From the NCBI GenBank assembly GCA_011050675.1, contig DRFI01000020.1:62001-126000 (forward strand): 64,000 nt of DNA, in the 5' to 3' direction. The position numbers and the translations under genes were made by a program. Shown here one piece after another: positions 18,647-27,392 of this stretch; position 1 is the stretch's first letter, and each line of letters begins with the position of its first letter. A model generated the notes under the pieces. It saw only the letters and a program-made list of their open reading frames with translations. It was not told the DNA's origin and made no database searches. This DNA is from Maribacter sp. Its GTDB lineage: Bacteria; Bacteroidota; Bacteroidia; Flavobacteriales; Flavobacteriaceae.

Positions 18647-19369
18647 ATGAGAAAATTAATTGTAGTACTATTCATCATTTCATTATTAATCCCTAAACAG
18701 ACCAGCGCACAAGACTCTGGAGCGGTCATTGCAGGCACAGTAGGAGCACTTGCTGCTATAGGCGCAGGAATTGCAGCTGTAGAGCAAATGAAAGAACGAG
18801 CGGAGCTTACCGCAACAGAATGGCTATTGGCTAACAACCCAGATATTACAAGCTTTTCTCTTAAAACCATAGACTTTGATGGTAAGAAATTAAAAGATAT
18901 GTCTTCGGCATCAGTGATAACTTTTAAAATACAAGAATTCACTCCATCAGACAAACCAGAGCTCAACGGTAGAAAACAAGTTCTACTGGGTTTTACTAGT
19001 CACGGTTGGATTAATGAATACGGAATAGACTTTAATAAGATTAAATGGTTTTTAATAGATGAAGCCGAATGGACTAATATGATGGTTTCATATGTAAAAG
19101 TAGCCTCTGGTGAGAATGATAACACTATGGTTAAATCTACTATTGAAAACGGAAGAATAGTTAACAAAGGGGTTAGATTAAAAAATAAGATGACAATTCC
19201 GTTCTACCAACTTTCAGGAGACATGTATGTGGTGACTGATTATTCTAATGAAATGAAGTTTATTTACAATGAGAAATCTCTTGGAATATTCCTAAAAGAA
19301 ACAAGAGATTTAGTTCAAATAAAAAGAGGTAGTTTGATTGAATTGCACGAATTCTTTTTTGAAGAATAA
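18647..19369 (+). CDS. Secreted protein of unknown function
   Basis: I do not recognise this 240-aa protein. It has a clear signal peptide (MRKLIVVLFIISLLI, cleavage near TSAQD) and then a short Ala/Gly-rich hydrophobic stretch (residues about 24-45, AGTVGALAAIGAGIAAVEQ) that could be a membrane anchor or glycine-zipper segment. The rest is a mixed alpha/beta soluble domain with no catalytic motif I can name. It stands alone, followed by a shared bidirectional terminator at 19398-19434. Confidence 0.7.
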   Translation: MRKLIVVLFIISLLIPKQTSAQDSGAVIAGTVGALAAIGAGIAAVEQMKERAELTATEWLLANNPDITSFSLKTIDFDGKKLKDMSSASVITFKIQEFTPSDKPELNGRKQVLLGFTSHGWINEYGIDFNKIKWFLIDEAEWTNMMVSYVKVASGENDNTMVKSTIENGRIVNKGVRLKNKMTIPFYQLSGDMYVVTDYSNEMKFIYNEKSLGIFLKETRDLVQIKRGSLIELHEFFFEE

Positions 19370-19397
19370 CCCTTTCTACTGGCTCAATTAAATAATC

Positions 19398-19434
19398 AAG
19401 AACAAACTTTACTTTTGGGTTAAAGTTTGTTCTT
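19398..19434. terminator. Bidirectional terminator
   Basis: A perfect 14-bp inverted repeat, AAGAACAAACTTTA (19398-19411) and its complement (19421-19434), with a 9-nt loop. It lies between the convergent genes ending at 19369 and 19444 and fits termination in both directions. Confidence 0.7.
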
Positions 19435-19443
19435 AATTTACCT

Positions 19444-20334
19444 CTATAAATGCAACAAAGCCAATGCATCTTCCGTATTACCTTCTGTTAGCCACTTTTG
19501 GGCAAGAGTATGAATTTCAGAAGAATTTTTCACCCCGCCCACCATTGATTTTACATCAGGATGTTCTGCAACTTTTTCAATAGCCTCCGCCGATGGAAGC
19601 TCTTCTAAGTTACCTAGTCTTCCTAAATTATTTCCTGTTAAAATATCACTATTACGAACAGCTTCGGGTAACATGTCTACTCCTATTCCTTTTGTACGTA
19701 TCGGTTTTGGTATTTCAAATAAAGCATCGCCATTGGCTCTACAATACCAATTACCACCCATGCGCGCTACTAAATCTAATTTTGGAGTATCTAGATTTCC
19801 ATCAGCGTCCAAATACGCTTTCTTCACATGAATCTGCACTACTTTAGCCAATACTAAATTACCAGCTCCCGGTCCGTCGCCCAAAGCTATTACTTGATCT
19901 ACCACACATTCAAAAGCTACAGGCGCCTCCCCTACTCTTGGTGGCTTTACTTTATCACTTGGTACTTGAGTAAAACCAGCTTTTACAAACTCATTTACAC
20001 CGTCGCCATATTCTGTACTTGATAATGACATTTGCTCTACCATGTCATAATTTACGATATTGATTACCGTTTCTTTTACCTCCAACACATTTTCCAAGGT
20101 GTGCTTTGTAGTATTGTCACGACCTCTTCTAGAAGGTGAAAATATCATGATTGGCGGATTTACACTAAACAGATTAAAATAACTGAACGGACTCAAATTT
20201 ACATTACCATCTTTATCAATGGTACTTGCAAAACATATAGGTCTTGGCGCTACGGCTGATAACAAATACCCATGTAGTTCTTGTTGTGATATACTTGCTG
20301 GATCTATAGAATTGATTTCCTCGTTCTTTGACAT
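19444..20334 (-). CDS. Flavin reductase-like (flavoredoxin family) protein
   Basis: A 296-aa protein with an FMN-binding split-barrel domain over residues about 25-200 (APRPICFASTIDKDGNVNLSPFSYFN and PPIMIFSPSRRGRDNTTKHT are the typical flavin-pocket motifs) and an unrecognised C-terminal tail of about 90 residues. It is the last gene of the homogentisate cluster, 31 bp after fahA. Such proteins may reduce flavin for a monooxygenase or act on their own; its role in aromatic catabolism here is inferred only from position. Confidence 0.8.
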   Translation of the reverse strand: MSKNEEINSIDPASISQQELHGYLLSAVAPRPICFASTIDKDGNVNLSPFSYFNLFSVNPPIMIFSPSRRGRDNTTKHTLENVLEVKETVINIVNYDMVEQMSLSSTEYGDGVNEFVKAGFTQVPSDKVKPPRVGEAPVAFECVVDQVIALGDGPGAGNLVLAKVVQIHVKKAYLDADGNLDTPKLDLVARMGGNWYCRANGDALFEIPKPIRTKGIGVDMLPEAVRNSDILTGNNLGRLGNLEELPSAEAIEKVAEHPDVKSMVGGVKNSSEIHTLAQKWLTEGNTEDALALLHL

Positions 20335-20365
20335 GTGCTATTCTTCTATTATAAAAAGTATTGTT

Positions 20366-21628
20366 TTATGTACTAGGCAATATAGTTCCGGTTACTTGAC
20401 CAAAGCCTACTCTCTTTCCGTCTTTTTCTGCGAATCCTCGCATAGTTACGGTATCATTATCTTCTATAAATGTGCGTGCGCTACCATCTTTCAATTCAAA
20501 TGGTTTTTTACCGCCCCATGAGATTTCTAACAATGATCCGTATGAACTTTCGTCTTTGCCAGATATGGTTCCCGACGCCATTACATCGCCTACGTTAATA
20601 TTACATCCGTTTACGGTATGGTGCGCTAATTGCTGCATCATATTCCAATACATGTATTTGAAGTTAGATTTACTAATGGTTGTTTCTTCTGAAGTTGATG
20701 AAGACATACCCACTTCTAACTTAATATCGTAATTATTCTCTCCTTCGTATTTTAAATAGGATAACACTTCTGGTTGTTGTTCAGGCCCCTGAACTTTAAA
20801 TGGTTCTAAGGCTTCTAAAGTAACAATCCATGGTGACATGGATGATGCAAAACTTTTTCCTAAAAAAGGTCCTAAAGGCACATACTCCCATTTCTGAATA
20901 TCGCGGGCAGACCAGTCATTGAACAATACCAAGCCAAAAATATGCTCAGCTGCCTCTTGAGTTGAGATGCGTTCGCCCAGTTCTGTGCTTTTACCTACTA
21001 TAAAACCCATTTCCAATTCAAAATCCAAATTCCCTGAAGCTTTAAAAACTGGCACCTCCATATCATTAGTTTTCACTTGTCCCATAGGTCTGCGAATATC
21101 TGTACCACTCACCACAATTGATGATGCACGACCATGATACCCTACCGGAATATGCCTCCAATTTGGCAACAAAGCATTCTCTGGGTCACGAAACATTTTA
21201 CCCACATTGGTAGCATGCTCTATACTAGAATAGAAATCGGTATAATCCCCAACGTGCACAGGCAAATACATTTTCGCATCTTGTTGTGACACAAAAACTT
21301 CCGAATGATTTTTTAATGGAGAGTTTTCAACGGTCAATAATCGTTGAACATCTAAACGAACTTTATTGGTGATTTTCTTTCCTAGGGAAATGAATTCATT
21401 TAAAGTTCTCTGCCTGAAATATGATGCATTAACAGCTATTAATCCTAAGTCTGAAATTGCCGCTAAATCAATAATCTGCTTCCCAATAGCTATACCAGCT
21501 CTTGGTGTATCACCATTTACCGAGAAGATTCCAAAAGGAAGATTGTAAATTGAAAAATCTGAATTATCGGGTACCGTTACCCATGTTTTTAGTGTTTTCA
21601 AGTGCTTACTTATTTCTGTTATAACCAA
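20366..21628 (-). CDS. fahA: Fumarylacetoacetase (non-ATG start)
   Basis: Hydrolyses fumarylacetoacetate to fumarate and acetoacetate, the last step of tyrosine degradation. The 420-aa frame has the FAH signature: PVHVGDYTDFYSS, HATNVGKMFRDPENALLPNW, GYHGRASSIVVSGTDI, and metal-site regions FELEMGFIVG and FNDWSARDIQKWEY. Alignment with the family places the N-terminus at LKTWVTVPDNSDF, where no ATG exists; the start is either TTG at 21628, overlapping the hmgA stop by 10 bp, or TTG at 21601. It is co-transcribed with hmgA. Confidence 0.92.
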   Translation of the reverse strand: MVITEISKHLKTLKTWVTVPDNSDFSIYNLPFGIFSVNGDTPRAGIAIGKQIIDLAAISDLGLIAVNASYFRQRTLNEFISLGKKITNKVRLDVQRLLTVENSPLKNHSEVFVSQQDAKMYLPVHVGDYTDFYSSIEHATNVGKMFRDPENALLPNWRHIPVGYHGRASSIVVSGTDIRRPMGQVKTNDMEVPVFKASGNLDFELEMGFIVGKSTELGERISTQEAAEHIFGLVLFNDWSARDIQKWEYVPLGPFLGKSFASSMSPWIVTLEALEPFKVQGPEQQPEVLSYLKYEGENNYDIKLEVGMSSSTSEETTISKSNFKYMYWNMMQQLAHHTVNGCNINVGDVMASGTISGKDESSYGSLLEISWGGKKPFELKDGSARTFIEDNDTVTMRGFAEKDGKRVGFGQVTGTILPST

Positions 21629-22773
21629 GATTGATAATAGTCTCCATCATCTAACTTCATTGCATTTTCAGTAACCATTAAAGGTTTAAAAGTATCTATC
21701 ATTACCGCTAATTCCTCAGACCCTTTTTGACCTATACTACGCTCTGCCGCACCTGGGTGTGGACCATGAGGTATACCTGCCGGATGTAAAGAAATATTAC
21801 CTGGCTGCACTCCATTTCTACTCATAAAATCTCCATCAACATAATACAGCATCTCATCAGAATCTATGTTCGAATGATTATAAGGTGCCGGTATGGAAAG
21901 TGGATGATAATCATATAAACGTGGCACAAAAGAACAAATTACAAAGGCATTTGTCTCAAAAGTTTGATGCACCGGTGGCGGCTGGTGAATACGCCCTGTA
22001 ATAGGCTCAAAATTATGAATGGAAAATCCGTAAGGGAAATTATAACCATCCCAACCTACAACATCAAAAGGGTGTCCTATGTACACCATTTCATGTATTA
22101 CACCTTGCTTCTTTACTTTAATCAAATGTTCATCGGTGTCAGTGAACGTTTCTAAATTTTGTGGCAATTTATAATCGCGCTCACAAAATGGTGAATGCTC
22201 TAATAATTGCCCAAACCAATTACGGTATCGCTTGGGTGTGTATATTGGTGAAAACGATTCAGCAAATAATATGCGATTATCTTCAGTATCAAAATCTATC
22301 TGATAAATAGTACCTCTAGGAATAATTAAATAATCCCCATATTCAAAAGGTATTTGTCCAAAAATGGTTCTTAAGACACCCGTACCTTTATGAATAAACA
22401 ACATTTCATCGGCATCGGTATTCTTATAAAAATAATCTCGTAACGATTTTCTTGGTGCAGCTACTCCGATAATAATATCGCTATTCACCAAAAGAGGTTC
22501 ACGCGATTCTAAAAAATCATCTTTTGCAGGTGCATTAAAGCTCACCAACTTCAACGATCGTATATTCTTCTCCAAAGCAATTTTAGGTGATACATCTGTA
22601 CTCTTCAATATCTCCTTGACCATTGTTGGTCGGTTGTGGTGATATAATAAAGAGGACATACCATCAAAACCAATAGTACCGAACAATTGCTCTGAATACA
22701 ACTCTCCATTTGGTTTTCTAAACTGCGTATGTCGCTTAGGCGGCAACGCTCCTTGCTTATGATATATAGGCAT
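21619..22773 (-). CDS. hmgA: Homogentisate 1,2-dioxygenase
   Basis: Opens the homogentisate ring to maleylacetoacetate using Fe(II) and O2. The product is 384 aa from the ATG at 22773; the frame stays open upstream to 22869 but those residues are not family-like. The N-terminal MPIYHKQGALPPKRHTQFRK, the cupin core with PHGPHPGAAE (iron-site His region) and YPFGFSIHNFEP-like segments match bacterial HmgA. Only the last bases overlap fahA. Upstream lies hppD, so the order follows the pathway. Confidence 0.92.
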   Translation of the reverse strand: MPIYHKQGALPPKRHTQFRKPNGELYSEQLFGTIGFDGMSSLLYHHNRPTMVKEILKSTDVSPKIALEKNIRSLKLVSFNAPAKDDFLESREPLLVNSDIIIGVAAPRKSLRDYFYKNTDADEMLFIHKGTGVLRTIFGQIPFEYGDYLIIPRGTIYQIDFDTEDNRILFAESFSPIYTPKRYRNWFGQLLEHSPFCERDYKLPQNLETFTDTDEHLIKVKKQGVIHEMVYIGHPFDVVGWDGYNFPYGFSIHNFEPITGRIHQPPPVHQTFETNAFVICSFVPRLYDYHPLSIPAPYNHSNIDSDEMLYYVDGDFMSRNGVQPGNISLHPAGIPHGPHPGAAERSIGQKGSEELAVMIDTFKPLMVTENAMKLDDGDYYQSWL

Positions 22774-22848
22774 ATACGTTGATTTTACTCGATAGTCGAG
22801 ATTAAAAACTGCGAGGATTACCCCGGAATTTTGAATTTGTTTTTTAAG

Positions 22849-22877
22849 AATACCTCGCGAAAGTTCCACGAGGTATT
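22849..22877 (+). terminator. Hairpin with T-run on the plus strand, between hppD and hmgA
   Basis: AATACCTCG (22849-22857) pairs with CGAGGTATT (22869-22877), then T-rich sequence follows on the plus strand. The flanking genes run on the minus strand, where no T-run follows. It could stop antisense transcription or be an attenuation/processing hairpin ahead of hmgA. Confidence 0.45.
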
Positions 22878-22933
22878 TTTTATTCTTCTCTTAAAAATAC
22901 GCTATTATTGATTGCTCAAGAAATCTGTTGAAC

Positions 22934-24064
22934 TTATAAAGTTCCTCTTAATTCTTGCTCACGCTCAATAGCTTCAAATAATGCCTTGAAATTTCCTTTT
23001 CCAAAAGAAGTTGCTCCTTTTCTCTGAATAATTTCAAAAAACATTGTTGGTCTTGCTTGTACGGTTTTAGTAAAAATCTGAAGTAAATACCCTTCATCAT
23101 CACGGTCAACCAAAATACCTAGTTTTCTCAATGATTCAATATCCTCATCGATTTCACCAACTCTTTCAGTCAATACATCATAATACGTAGTTGGTATGTT
23201 TAGGAACTCTACTCCTCTACTTTTAAGATCTGAAACTGTCTTTACAATATCATCTGTTGCAACGGCAATATGCTGAACGCCTTCACCTTCGTAGAATTCT
23301 AAATACTCATCTACTTGAGATTTTTTCATACCTGGCGCCGGTTCATTAATAGGGAACTTAATACGACCGTTACCGTTACTCATCACCTTACTCATTAATG
23401 CCGTAAAATCTGTAGAGATATCCTTATCGTCGAAAGACATAATTTGCTTAAAGCCCATAACATTGGCATAGAAATCTACCCAATAGTTCATTTTACCTTC
23501 GTGTACATTACCTACCATATGGTCCACAAATTTTAAACCTGTAGAAGTTGGTTGGTAATCGCATTCCCATTTTTGGTATCCTGGTAAAAAAGTACCATTG
23601 TAATCTTTACGCTCTACAAAAATATGCACGACCTCACCGTAAGAATATATACCAGATGTAACGACCTTACCATGCTCATCTTTTTCGGTCTTAGGCTCCA
23701 TATAACTTTTGGCTCCTCTTTTCATAGCCTCTTGATAAGCATACGTAGCATCATCTACCCAAAGAGCGGTAACTTTAACACCGTCACCATGTTTATCAAT
23801 ATGTCTACCTACATCAGTACCACTTTTTAAAGGAGAGGTCAATACCAATCTTATCTTATCCTGCTCTAATACATATGATTCAAATTCTCTACTTCCTGTT
23901 TCCAATCCTTTATAGGCTAAAGATTTAAAACCGAAAGCTGTCTTGTAATAATGTGCTGCTTGCTTAGAGTTACTTACATACAATTCTAAATAATCTGTAC
24001 CATTGATAGGCATAAAATCTTGTGCCTCTTTGTGTTTGTTCTCTGCTTTTGTTGATGTTGACAT
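22934..24064 (-). CDS. hppD: 4-Hydroxyphenylpyruvate dioxygenase
   Basis: Converts 4-hydroxyphenylpyruvate to homogentisate. The 376-aa protein has two vicinal-oxygen-chelate halves. Iron ligands are visible as a His in FVDHMVGNV, a His in GEGVQHIAVAT and a Glu in RPTMFFEIIQRKG, which is the classical C-terminal HPPD motif. The C-terminus GNFKALFEAIEREQE is also typical. Upstream 62 bp is the aminotransferase gene, and a small TGTTGC/GCAACA inverted repeat lies in the gap. Confidence 0.95.
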   Translation of the reverse strand: MSTSTKAENKHKEAQDFMPINGTDYLELYVSNSKQAAHYYKTAFGFKSLAYKGLETGSREFESYVLEQDKIRLVLTSPLKSGTDVGRHIDKHGDGVKVTALWVDDATYAYQEAMKRGAKSYMEPKTEKDEHGKVVTSGIYSYGEVVHIFVERKDYNGTFLPGYQKWECDYQPTSTGLKFVDHMVGNVHEGKMNYWVDFYANVMGFKQIMSFDDKDISTDFTALMSKVMSNGNGRIKFPINEPAPGMKKSQVDEYLEFYEGEGVQHIAVATDDIVKTVSDLKSRGVEFLNIPTTYYDVLTERVGEIDEDIESLRKLGILVDRDDEGYLLQIFTKTVQARPTMFFEIIQRKGATSFGKGNFKALFEAIEREQELRGTL

Positions 24065-24094
24065 ACTATTGGGTTTTATTTTTGTTTTATTAAT

Positions 24095-24110
24095 TGTTGC
24101 TTCTGCAACA
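24095..24110. promoter_or_regulatory. Inverted repeat upstream of hppD, possible secondary MarR site
   Basis: TGTTGC (24095-24100), TTCT, GCAACA (24105-24110). The half-site shares ATTGTTGC with the large inverted repeat at 25283-25312 in the MarR promoter region, so the same regulator may bind both. Confidence 0.4.
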
Positions 24111-24126
24111 TATATGGTAAAAAAAA

Positions 24127-25233
24127 TTATGCTGTTGTCGATTGGGTTTTCATTAAAACCTCTAACGCAGCTAAAAGTGCTTTGTTAGCTTCTCTTACCC
24201 CAAATGAGATACGTACTTTACCTGGAGCTCCAAAATTACCTACAGGGCGCACCATAATACCACGCTGCTCTAAGAATGACGTAAATTCCATATCATTGAT
24301 TGGCGGGTCTATTAGTACAAAATTACCTTGGGCAGGCCAGTATTTTATATGTAAAGCATCAAGTCCGTTCAAAACAAATTTTCTTTCCTCTTTTACCAAT
24401 GCTACTGTCTTGTTTACAAAATCTACATCTTTCAATGCTGCAATTGCTCCGTCCAATGCCAATGAAGACAATAAAAATGGCTTACATATCCTTCTCATAT
24501 AATTACTGATCTCTAATGGAGCATAGCAATACCCTACTCGTAAACCTGCTAAACCATAGGTCTTAGAAAAACTATTGATAGCAATTACATTTTTGTCTTC
24601 TACTACAAAAGGAAGTCCCGATGTATAATCTTCTGCTTCTGCAAAATGTCTATATACTTCATCTAATACCAAAATTACATGCTCTGGTAACTTTTCTATA
24701 AAACTTCGCAATTCTGCCATAGGAATATAATTTCCTGATGGATTATTTGGAGAAGCAAGAAATACCAGCTTGGTTTTATCTGTAATAGCTTCTAATATAC
24801 CTTCTAAATTATAATCATAATTTTCGGTCATAGGCACGTTGATTGCCTTTGCCCCCATCCAACGTGTAAAAGCCGTATAAGGAAGAAAACATGGCTGACT
24901 TACAATAACCTCATCATCTTCGCTTAAGAATGCCTTAGAAATCATATCTATAATCTCTGACCCACTATTAGCTGCAATAAAATTATCGGCTGTCAAAACC
25001 CCGTTAAAATCAGTAACCAAGGCTTCACGTAACCTTATATCTGTGTTGTCTGGATAAAAACTTAAATCATCAAGAGTTTTAGCTAAAGCTTCTTTTACTT
25101 TTGGTGAATACCCTAAAGGATTTTCATTTGAAGAAAGCTTGTGTACCGTAACACCATCAGGCATTACGATTTTCTTGCCACCACCCTTATAAGTGCTATC
25201 TTCTAATATATATTTCTTGAAACTTAGTTGCAT
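24127..25233 (-). CDS. PLP-dependent aminotransferase, HisC-like (probable aromatic aminotransferase)
   Basis: Fold-type I aminotransferase of 368 aa resembling histidinol-phosphate aminotransferases: SSNENPLGYSPKV near the N-terminus, ASPNNPSGNYI, LVLDEVYRHF, and the PLP-binding Lys in NSFSKTYGLAGLRVGY. It is not next to his genes but first in the homogentisate cluster, so transamination of tyrosine/phenylalanine to the 2-oxo acids used by HppD is the likely role. HisC relatives are known to accept aromatic amino acids; the specificity is inferred. Confidence 0.85.
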   Translation of the reverse strand: MQLSFKKYILEDSTYKGGGKKIVMPDGVTVHKLSSNENPLGYSPKVKEALAKTLDDLSFYPDNTDIRLREALVTDFNGVLTADNFIAANSGSEIIDMISKAFLSEDDEVIVSQPCFLPYTAFTRWMGAKAINVPMTENYDYNLEGILEAITDKTKLVFLASPNNPSGNYIPMAELRSFIEKLPEHVILVLDEVYRHFAEAEDYTSGLPFVVEDKNVIAINSFSKTYGLAGLRVGYCYAPLEISNYMRRICKPFLLSSLALDGAIAALKDVDFVNKTVALVKEERKFVLNGLDALHIKYWPAQGNFVLIDPPINDMEFTSFLEQRGIMVRPVGNFGAPGKVRISFGVREANKALLAALEVLMKTQSTTA

Positions 25234-25282
25234 ATATTTCTACCTTAGACCATTTTATCCTTAGTAAAAATACAATTATTTT

Positions 25283-25312
25283 TTAATATTGTTGCATTAA
25301 CAACAATATTAA
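25283..25312. promoter_or_regulatory. 30-bp inverted repeat, probable MarR operator
   Basis: TTAATATTGTTG (25283-25294), spacer CATTAA, CAACAATATTAA (25301-25312): two perfect 12-nt arms. It lies in the 119-bp gap between the divergent aminotransferase and marR genes, upstream of the marR -7 box (TACTTTTG, 25326-25333). Size, symmetry and position fit a MarR dimer site controlling both directions. Confidence 0.75.
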
Positions 25313-25325
25313 CGATAAACTCCGT

Positions 25326-25333
25326 TACTTTTG
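25326..25333 (+). promoter_or_regulatory. marR promoter -7 box
   Basis: TACTTTTG matches TAnnTTTG, 20 bp before the marR ATG and 13 bp after the inverted repeat, giving a short leader. Confidence 0.55.
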
Positions 25334-25352
25334 GAAGAATAACATATGATGT

Positions 25353-25799
25353 ATGGACAGGACCGAAGGATTTGGAGTATATATTGACCGTACTCTTAAA
25401 AAGGTACAAAGCACTTTTTTACAAGTATTCGCAGAGAACAATATTGATTTAACTATTGAACAATGGGTAATATTACAACGTGTGCATTTAGAAGGCAAAG
25501 ATGCTTCACAAGCAGATATTGCCAAATCTAATTTCAGAAATAGAGCTACAACTTCTAGAGTTATTAGCGGACTTTGCAAAAAAGGGCTACTAAGAAAGTC
25601 TAGATTTAGGGATGATCAAAAAAGATATAAATTAGTAATTACCGAAGAAGGATCTACACTTATTAAACAGGTAATGCCCTTTATTAAAGATTTAAGAAAG
25701 GTTAGTACACTGGGTATCACCGAAGAAGAATTTGAAATCTTCTACAAAGTACTTGATCAACTATGGGAAAATTTTGATCAATATGAAGGTAGATCATAG
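25353..25799 (+). CDS. MarR family transcriptional regulator
   Basis: Winged-helix regulator of 148 aa. The DNA-binding core is ASQADIAKSNFRNRATTSRVISGL with the wing LLRKSRFRDDQKRYKLVITEEG, whose Asp-Asp/Arg tip is the MarR signature. It is divergent from the homogentisate operon with a 30-bp perfect inverted repeat between, so it probably represses that operon in response to an aromatic intermediate such as homogentisate or hydroxyphenylpyruvate. The effector is inferred. Confidence 0.88.
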   Translation: MDRTEGFGVYIDRTLKKVQSTFLQVFAENNIDLTIEQWVILQRVHLEGKDASQADIAKSNFRNRATTSRVISGLCKKGLLRKSRFRDDQKRYKLVITEEGSTLIKQVMPFIKDLRKVSTLGITEEEFEIFYKVLDQLWENFDQYEGRS

Positions 25800-25870
25800 C
25801 AGTATTTTGTTCTAAAAAATAAATAATTAAATTTTTATTGATTTTGGTTTTACCAGTCTATAAAAATCAC

Positions 25871-25878
25871 TAAGTTTG
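25871..25878 (+). promoter_or_regulatory. tRNA-Arg promoter -7 box
   Basis: TAAGTTTG matches TAnnTTTG, 25 bp upstream of the mature tRNA 5' end. A TTG for the -33 region lies at 25844-25846. Confidence 0.55.
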
Positions 25879-25903
25879 CACCCACATTTGAAAAAATGGT
25901 GTC

Positions 25904-25977
25904 GGTCGCATAGCTCAGCTGGATAGAGCATCTGCCTTCTAAGCAGACGGTCGGAGGTTCGAATCCTCCTGCGATCA
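25904..25977 (+). tRNA. tRNA-Arg (anticodon TCT)
   Basis: A 74-nt cloverleaf. Acceptor GGTCGCA pairs with TGCGATC (one G-T), D-arm AGCTC...GAGC, anticodon stem TCTGC/GCAGA with loop CTTCTAA (anticodon TCT at 25938-25940), and T-arm GGAGG TTCGAAT CCTCC. The discriminator is A and CCA is not encoded. It reads AGA, the main Arg codon in most genes here. Confidence 0.97.
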
Positions 25978-25982
25978 CTCTG

Positions 25983-26005
25983 AAGCCCCTTTTAGGGGCT
26001 TTTTT
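25983..26005 (+). terminator. Terminator after tRNA-Arg
   Basis: AAGCCCC, loop TTTTA, GGGGCTT, followed by T5: a compact Rho-independent terminator 6 nt after the tRNA. Confidence 0.9.
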
Positions 26006-26114
26006 GTTTTTAATACTTTCTTGTGCCACGCATTTTCTTCTCTTATCTTGCTAACTATACTGCTGTTTTAGCATTTTTACTATTTTTACTCATTAAGAAA
26101 AAAAATCATTTTAG

Positions 26115-26549
26115 ATGTATACCTTGACTTATGAATCTGTAGCTACCGGCAAAATAATAGGTTCGGAAATGGAAGAGCTACTTCAGAAAGCACGTGCAAA
26201 CAATCTACGTGAAGACATTACAGGTTGCCTTATTTATTACAAAGGTGGGTTTGTACAATTACTTGAGGGCGAAAAAGATAAAATTGTAGCACTCTACGAA
26301 AAGATCAAAATGGACCCACGCCATAATAATGTTTCCCTTTTTTCTGATGATGAAATAAGTAAACGAACTTTCCCGAACTGGGGAATGGCTTACTACCCTA
26401 TTGATGAGAATAACACGAACAAATATGAGTACGAGCAGTTTAAAAGAAATCTAATTCTTTTATCTGATCTTATAGAACCAACAAACGTTACTTCTAAACA
26501 ATTCTGGAAAAAGATTAAAACCATGATCTCAGAGCCTCCAATAATTTAA
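26115..26549 (+). CDS. BLUF-domain blue-light photoreceptor
   Basis: A 144-aa protein that is almost only a BLUF domain, a flavin-binding blue-light sensor. Visible hallmarks are the photoactive Tyr near the N-terminus (YTLTYESVA), Asn in RANNLREDITGCL, Gln in GGFVQLLEG, the DPRHNNV segment and RTFPNWGMAY. About 40 residues of helical tail follow with no effector domain, so it must signal by protein-protein contact. The downstream gene, 168 bp away, is a stand-alone receiver protein; a signalling cluster with kinases and a sigma factor follows. Confidence 0.9.
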   Translation: MYTLTYESVATGKIIGSEMEELLQKARANNLREDITGCLIYYKGGFVQLLEGEKDKIVALYEKIKMDPRHNNVSLFSDDEISKRTFPNWGMAYYPIDENNTNKYEYEQFKRNLILLSDLIEPTNVTSKQFWKKIKTMISEPPII

Positions 26550-26717
26550 ATAGGTAAATCTGCAATTCGAACTAATAATTCAATCCTATAATTTAGGTAT
26601 TGAGTTATTTTTAAAATCAATTGGATCACCTCTATGCAGGGTTAATTTCTACCTTGCTTAGAGATTTTCATTCAAGTTTACCTTGAACAATAGTATTTAG
26701 AGTTTAATTAATTTAGC

Positions 26718-27161
26718 ATGAGCGAAACTTTACTAAATGTCTTCCTGGCAGATGATGATAGCGACGACAGAACTTTCTTTTCTGATGCATTGCGAGAAAT
26801 TCCGATACAGACCAAAATATCTGAATTTAATAATGGTGTAGATTTAATGGCAGAATTGCTTTCGGGCAATGCAGGAAAACCAGATGTAATATTCTTAGAT
26901 TTAAAAATGCCGATGATGGACGGTTTTGAATGTCTTGCAGATATACGAGATTTAGGCCAATTCGTTGATACACCCGTAATTATATATTCCACTTCTTTTC
27001 ACCCTAAAGAAATTGAACGATTAAGTGAAATGGGAGCATCTTTGTACCTGCAGAAACCATCGTCTTACAATCAACTAAAAACACTTCTACACAAATGCCT
27101 ACGGTATGTAAACAATGTAGAAGGAACTATAATGGACAAAGAATTCGTTATTTCCATTTAG
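26718..27161 (+). CDS. Single-domain response regulator (Rcp1-like receiver)
   Basis: CheY-like receiver of 147 aa with no output domain. Acidic residues ADDDSDDR, phosphoacceptor Asp in VIFLDLKMPMMDG, Thr/Ser in IIYSTS and Lys in LYLQKPSS. The DDDxDDR start and KPSS ending are those of Rcp1-type regulators that pair with phytochrome-like histidine kinases. It is paralogous to the receiver at 30776. It probably receives phosphate from one of the two PAS kinases nearby. Confidence 0.88.
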   Translation: MSETLLNVFLADDDSDDRTFFSDALREIPIQTKISEFNNGVDLMAELLSGNAGKPDVIFLDLKMPMMDGFECLADIRDLGQFVDTPVIIYSTSFHPKEIERLSEMGASLYLQKPSSYNQLKTLLHKCLRYVNNVEGTIMDKEFVISI

Positions 27162-27392
27162 AAAAATCTAACTTACAGTAGTACATATTTTTTATTCTAT
27201 TTCAACAAAAAATCACTTACTAATAGCATATTCACTTAGCTAGCATTAGCTACCTTTAGAATTACATCTTCATATCATTAAGTTTATCAATCCACTATCA
27301 ATACCCAGGCAGTAATTATTACGCTTTAATATTCTGCACAACCTATTTAGTAACATTCGATTGAGCTATTAACGAAACAATTAGAAACAAAA

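Noticed and set aside
18640-18966. Minus-strand 108-codon ORF
   Set aside because: It lies entirely antisense to the start of the secreted protein gene at 18647, which has a proper signal peptide and codon use.
22774-22869. Extended N-terminus of homogentisate dioxygenase
   Set aside because: The extra 32 residues do not fit the family, they include the hairpin at 22849-22877, and the ATG at 22773 matches the usual start.
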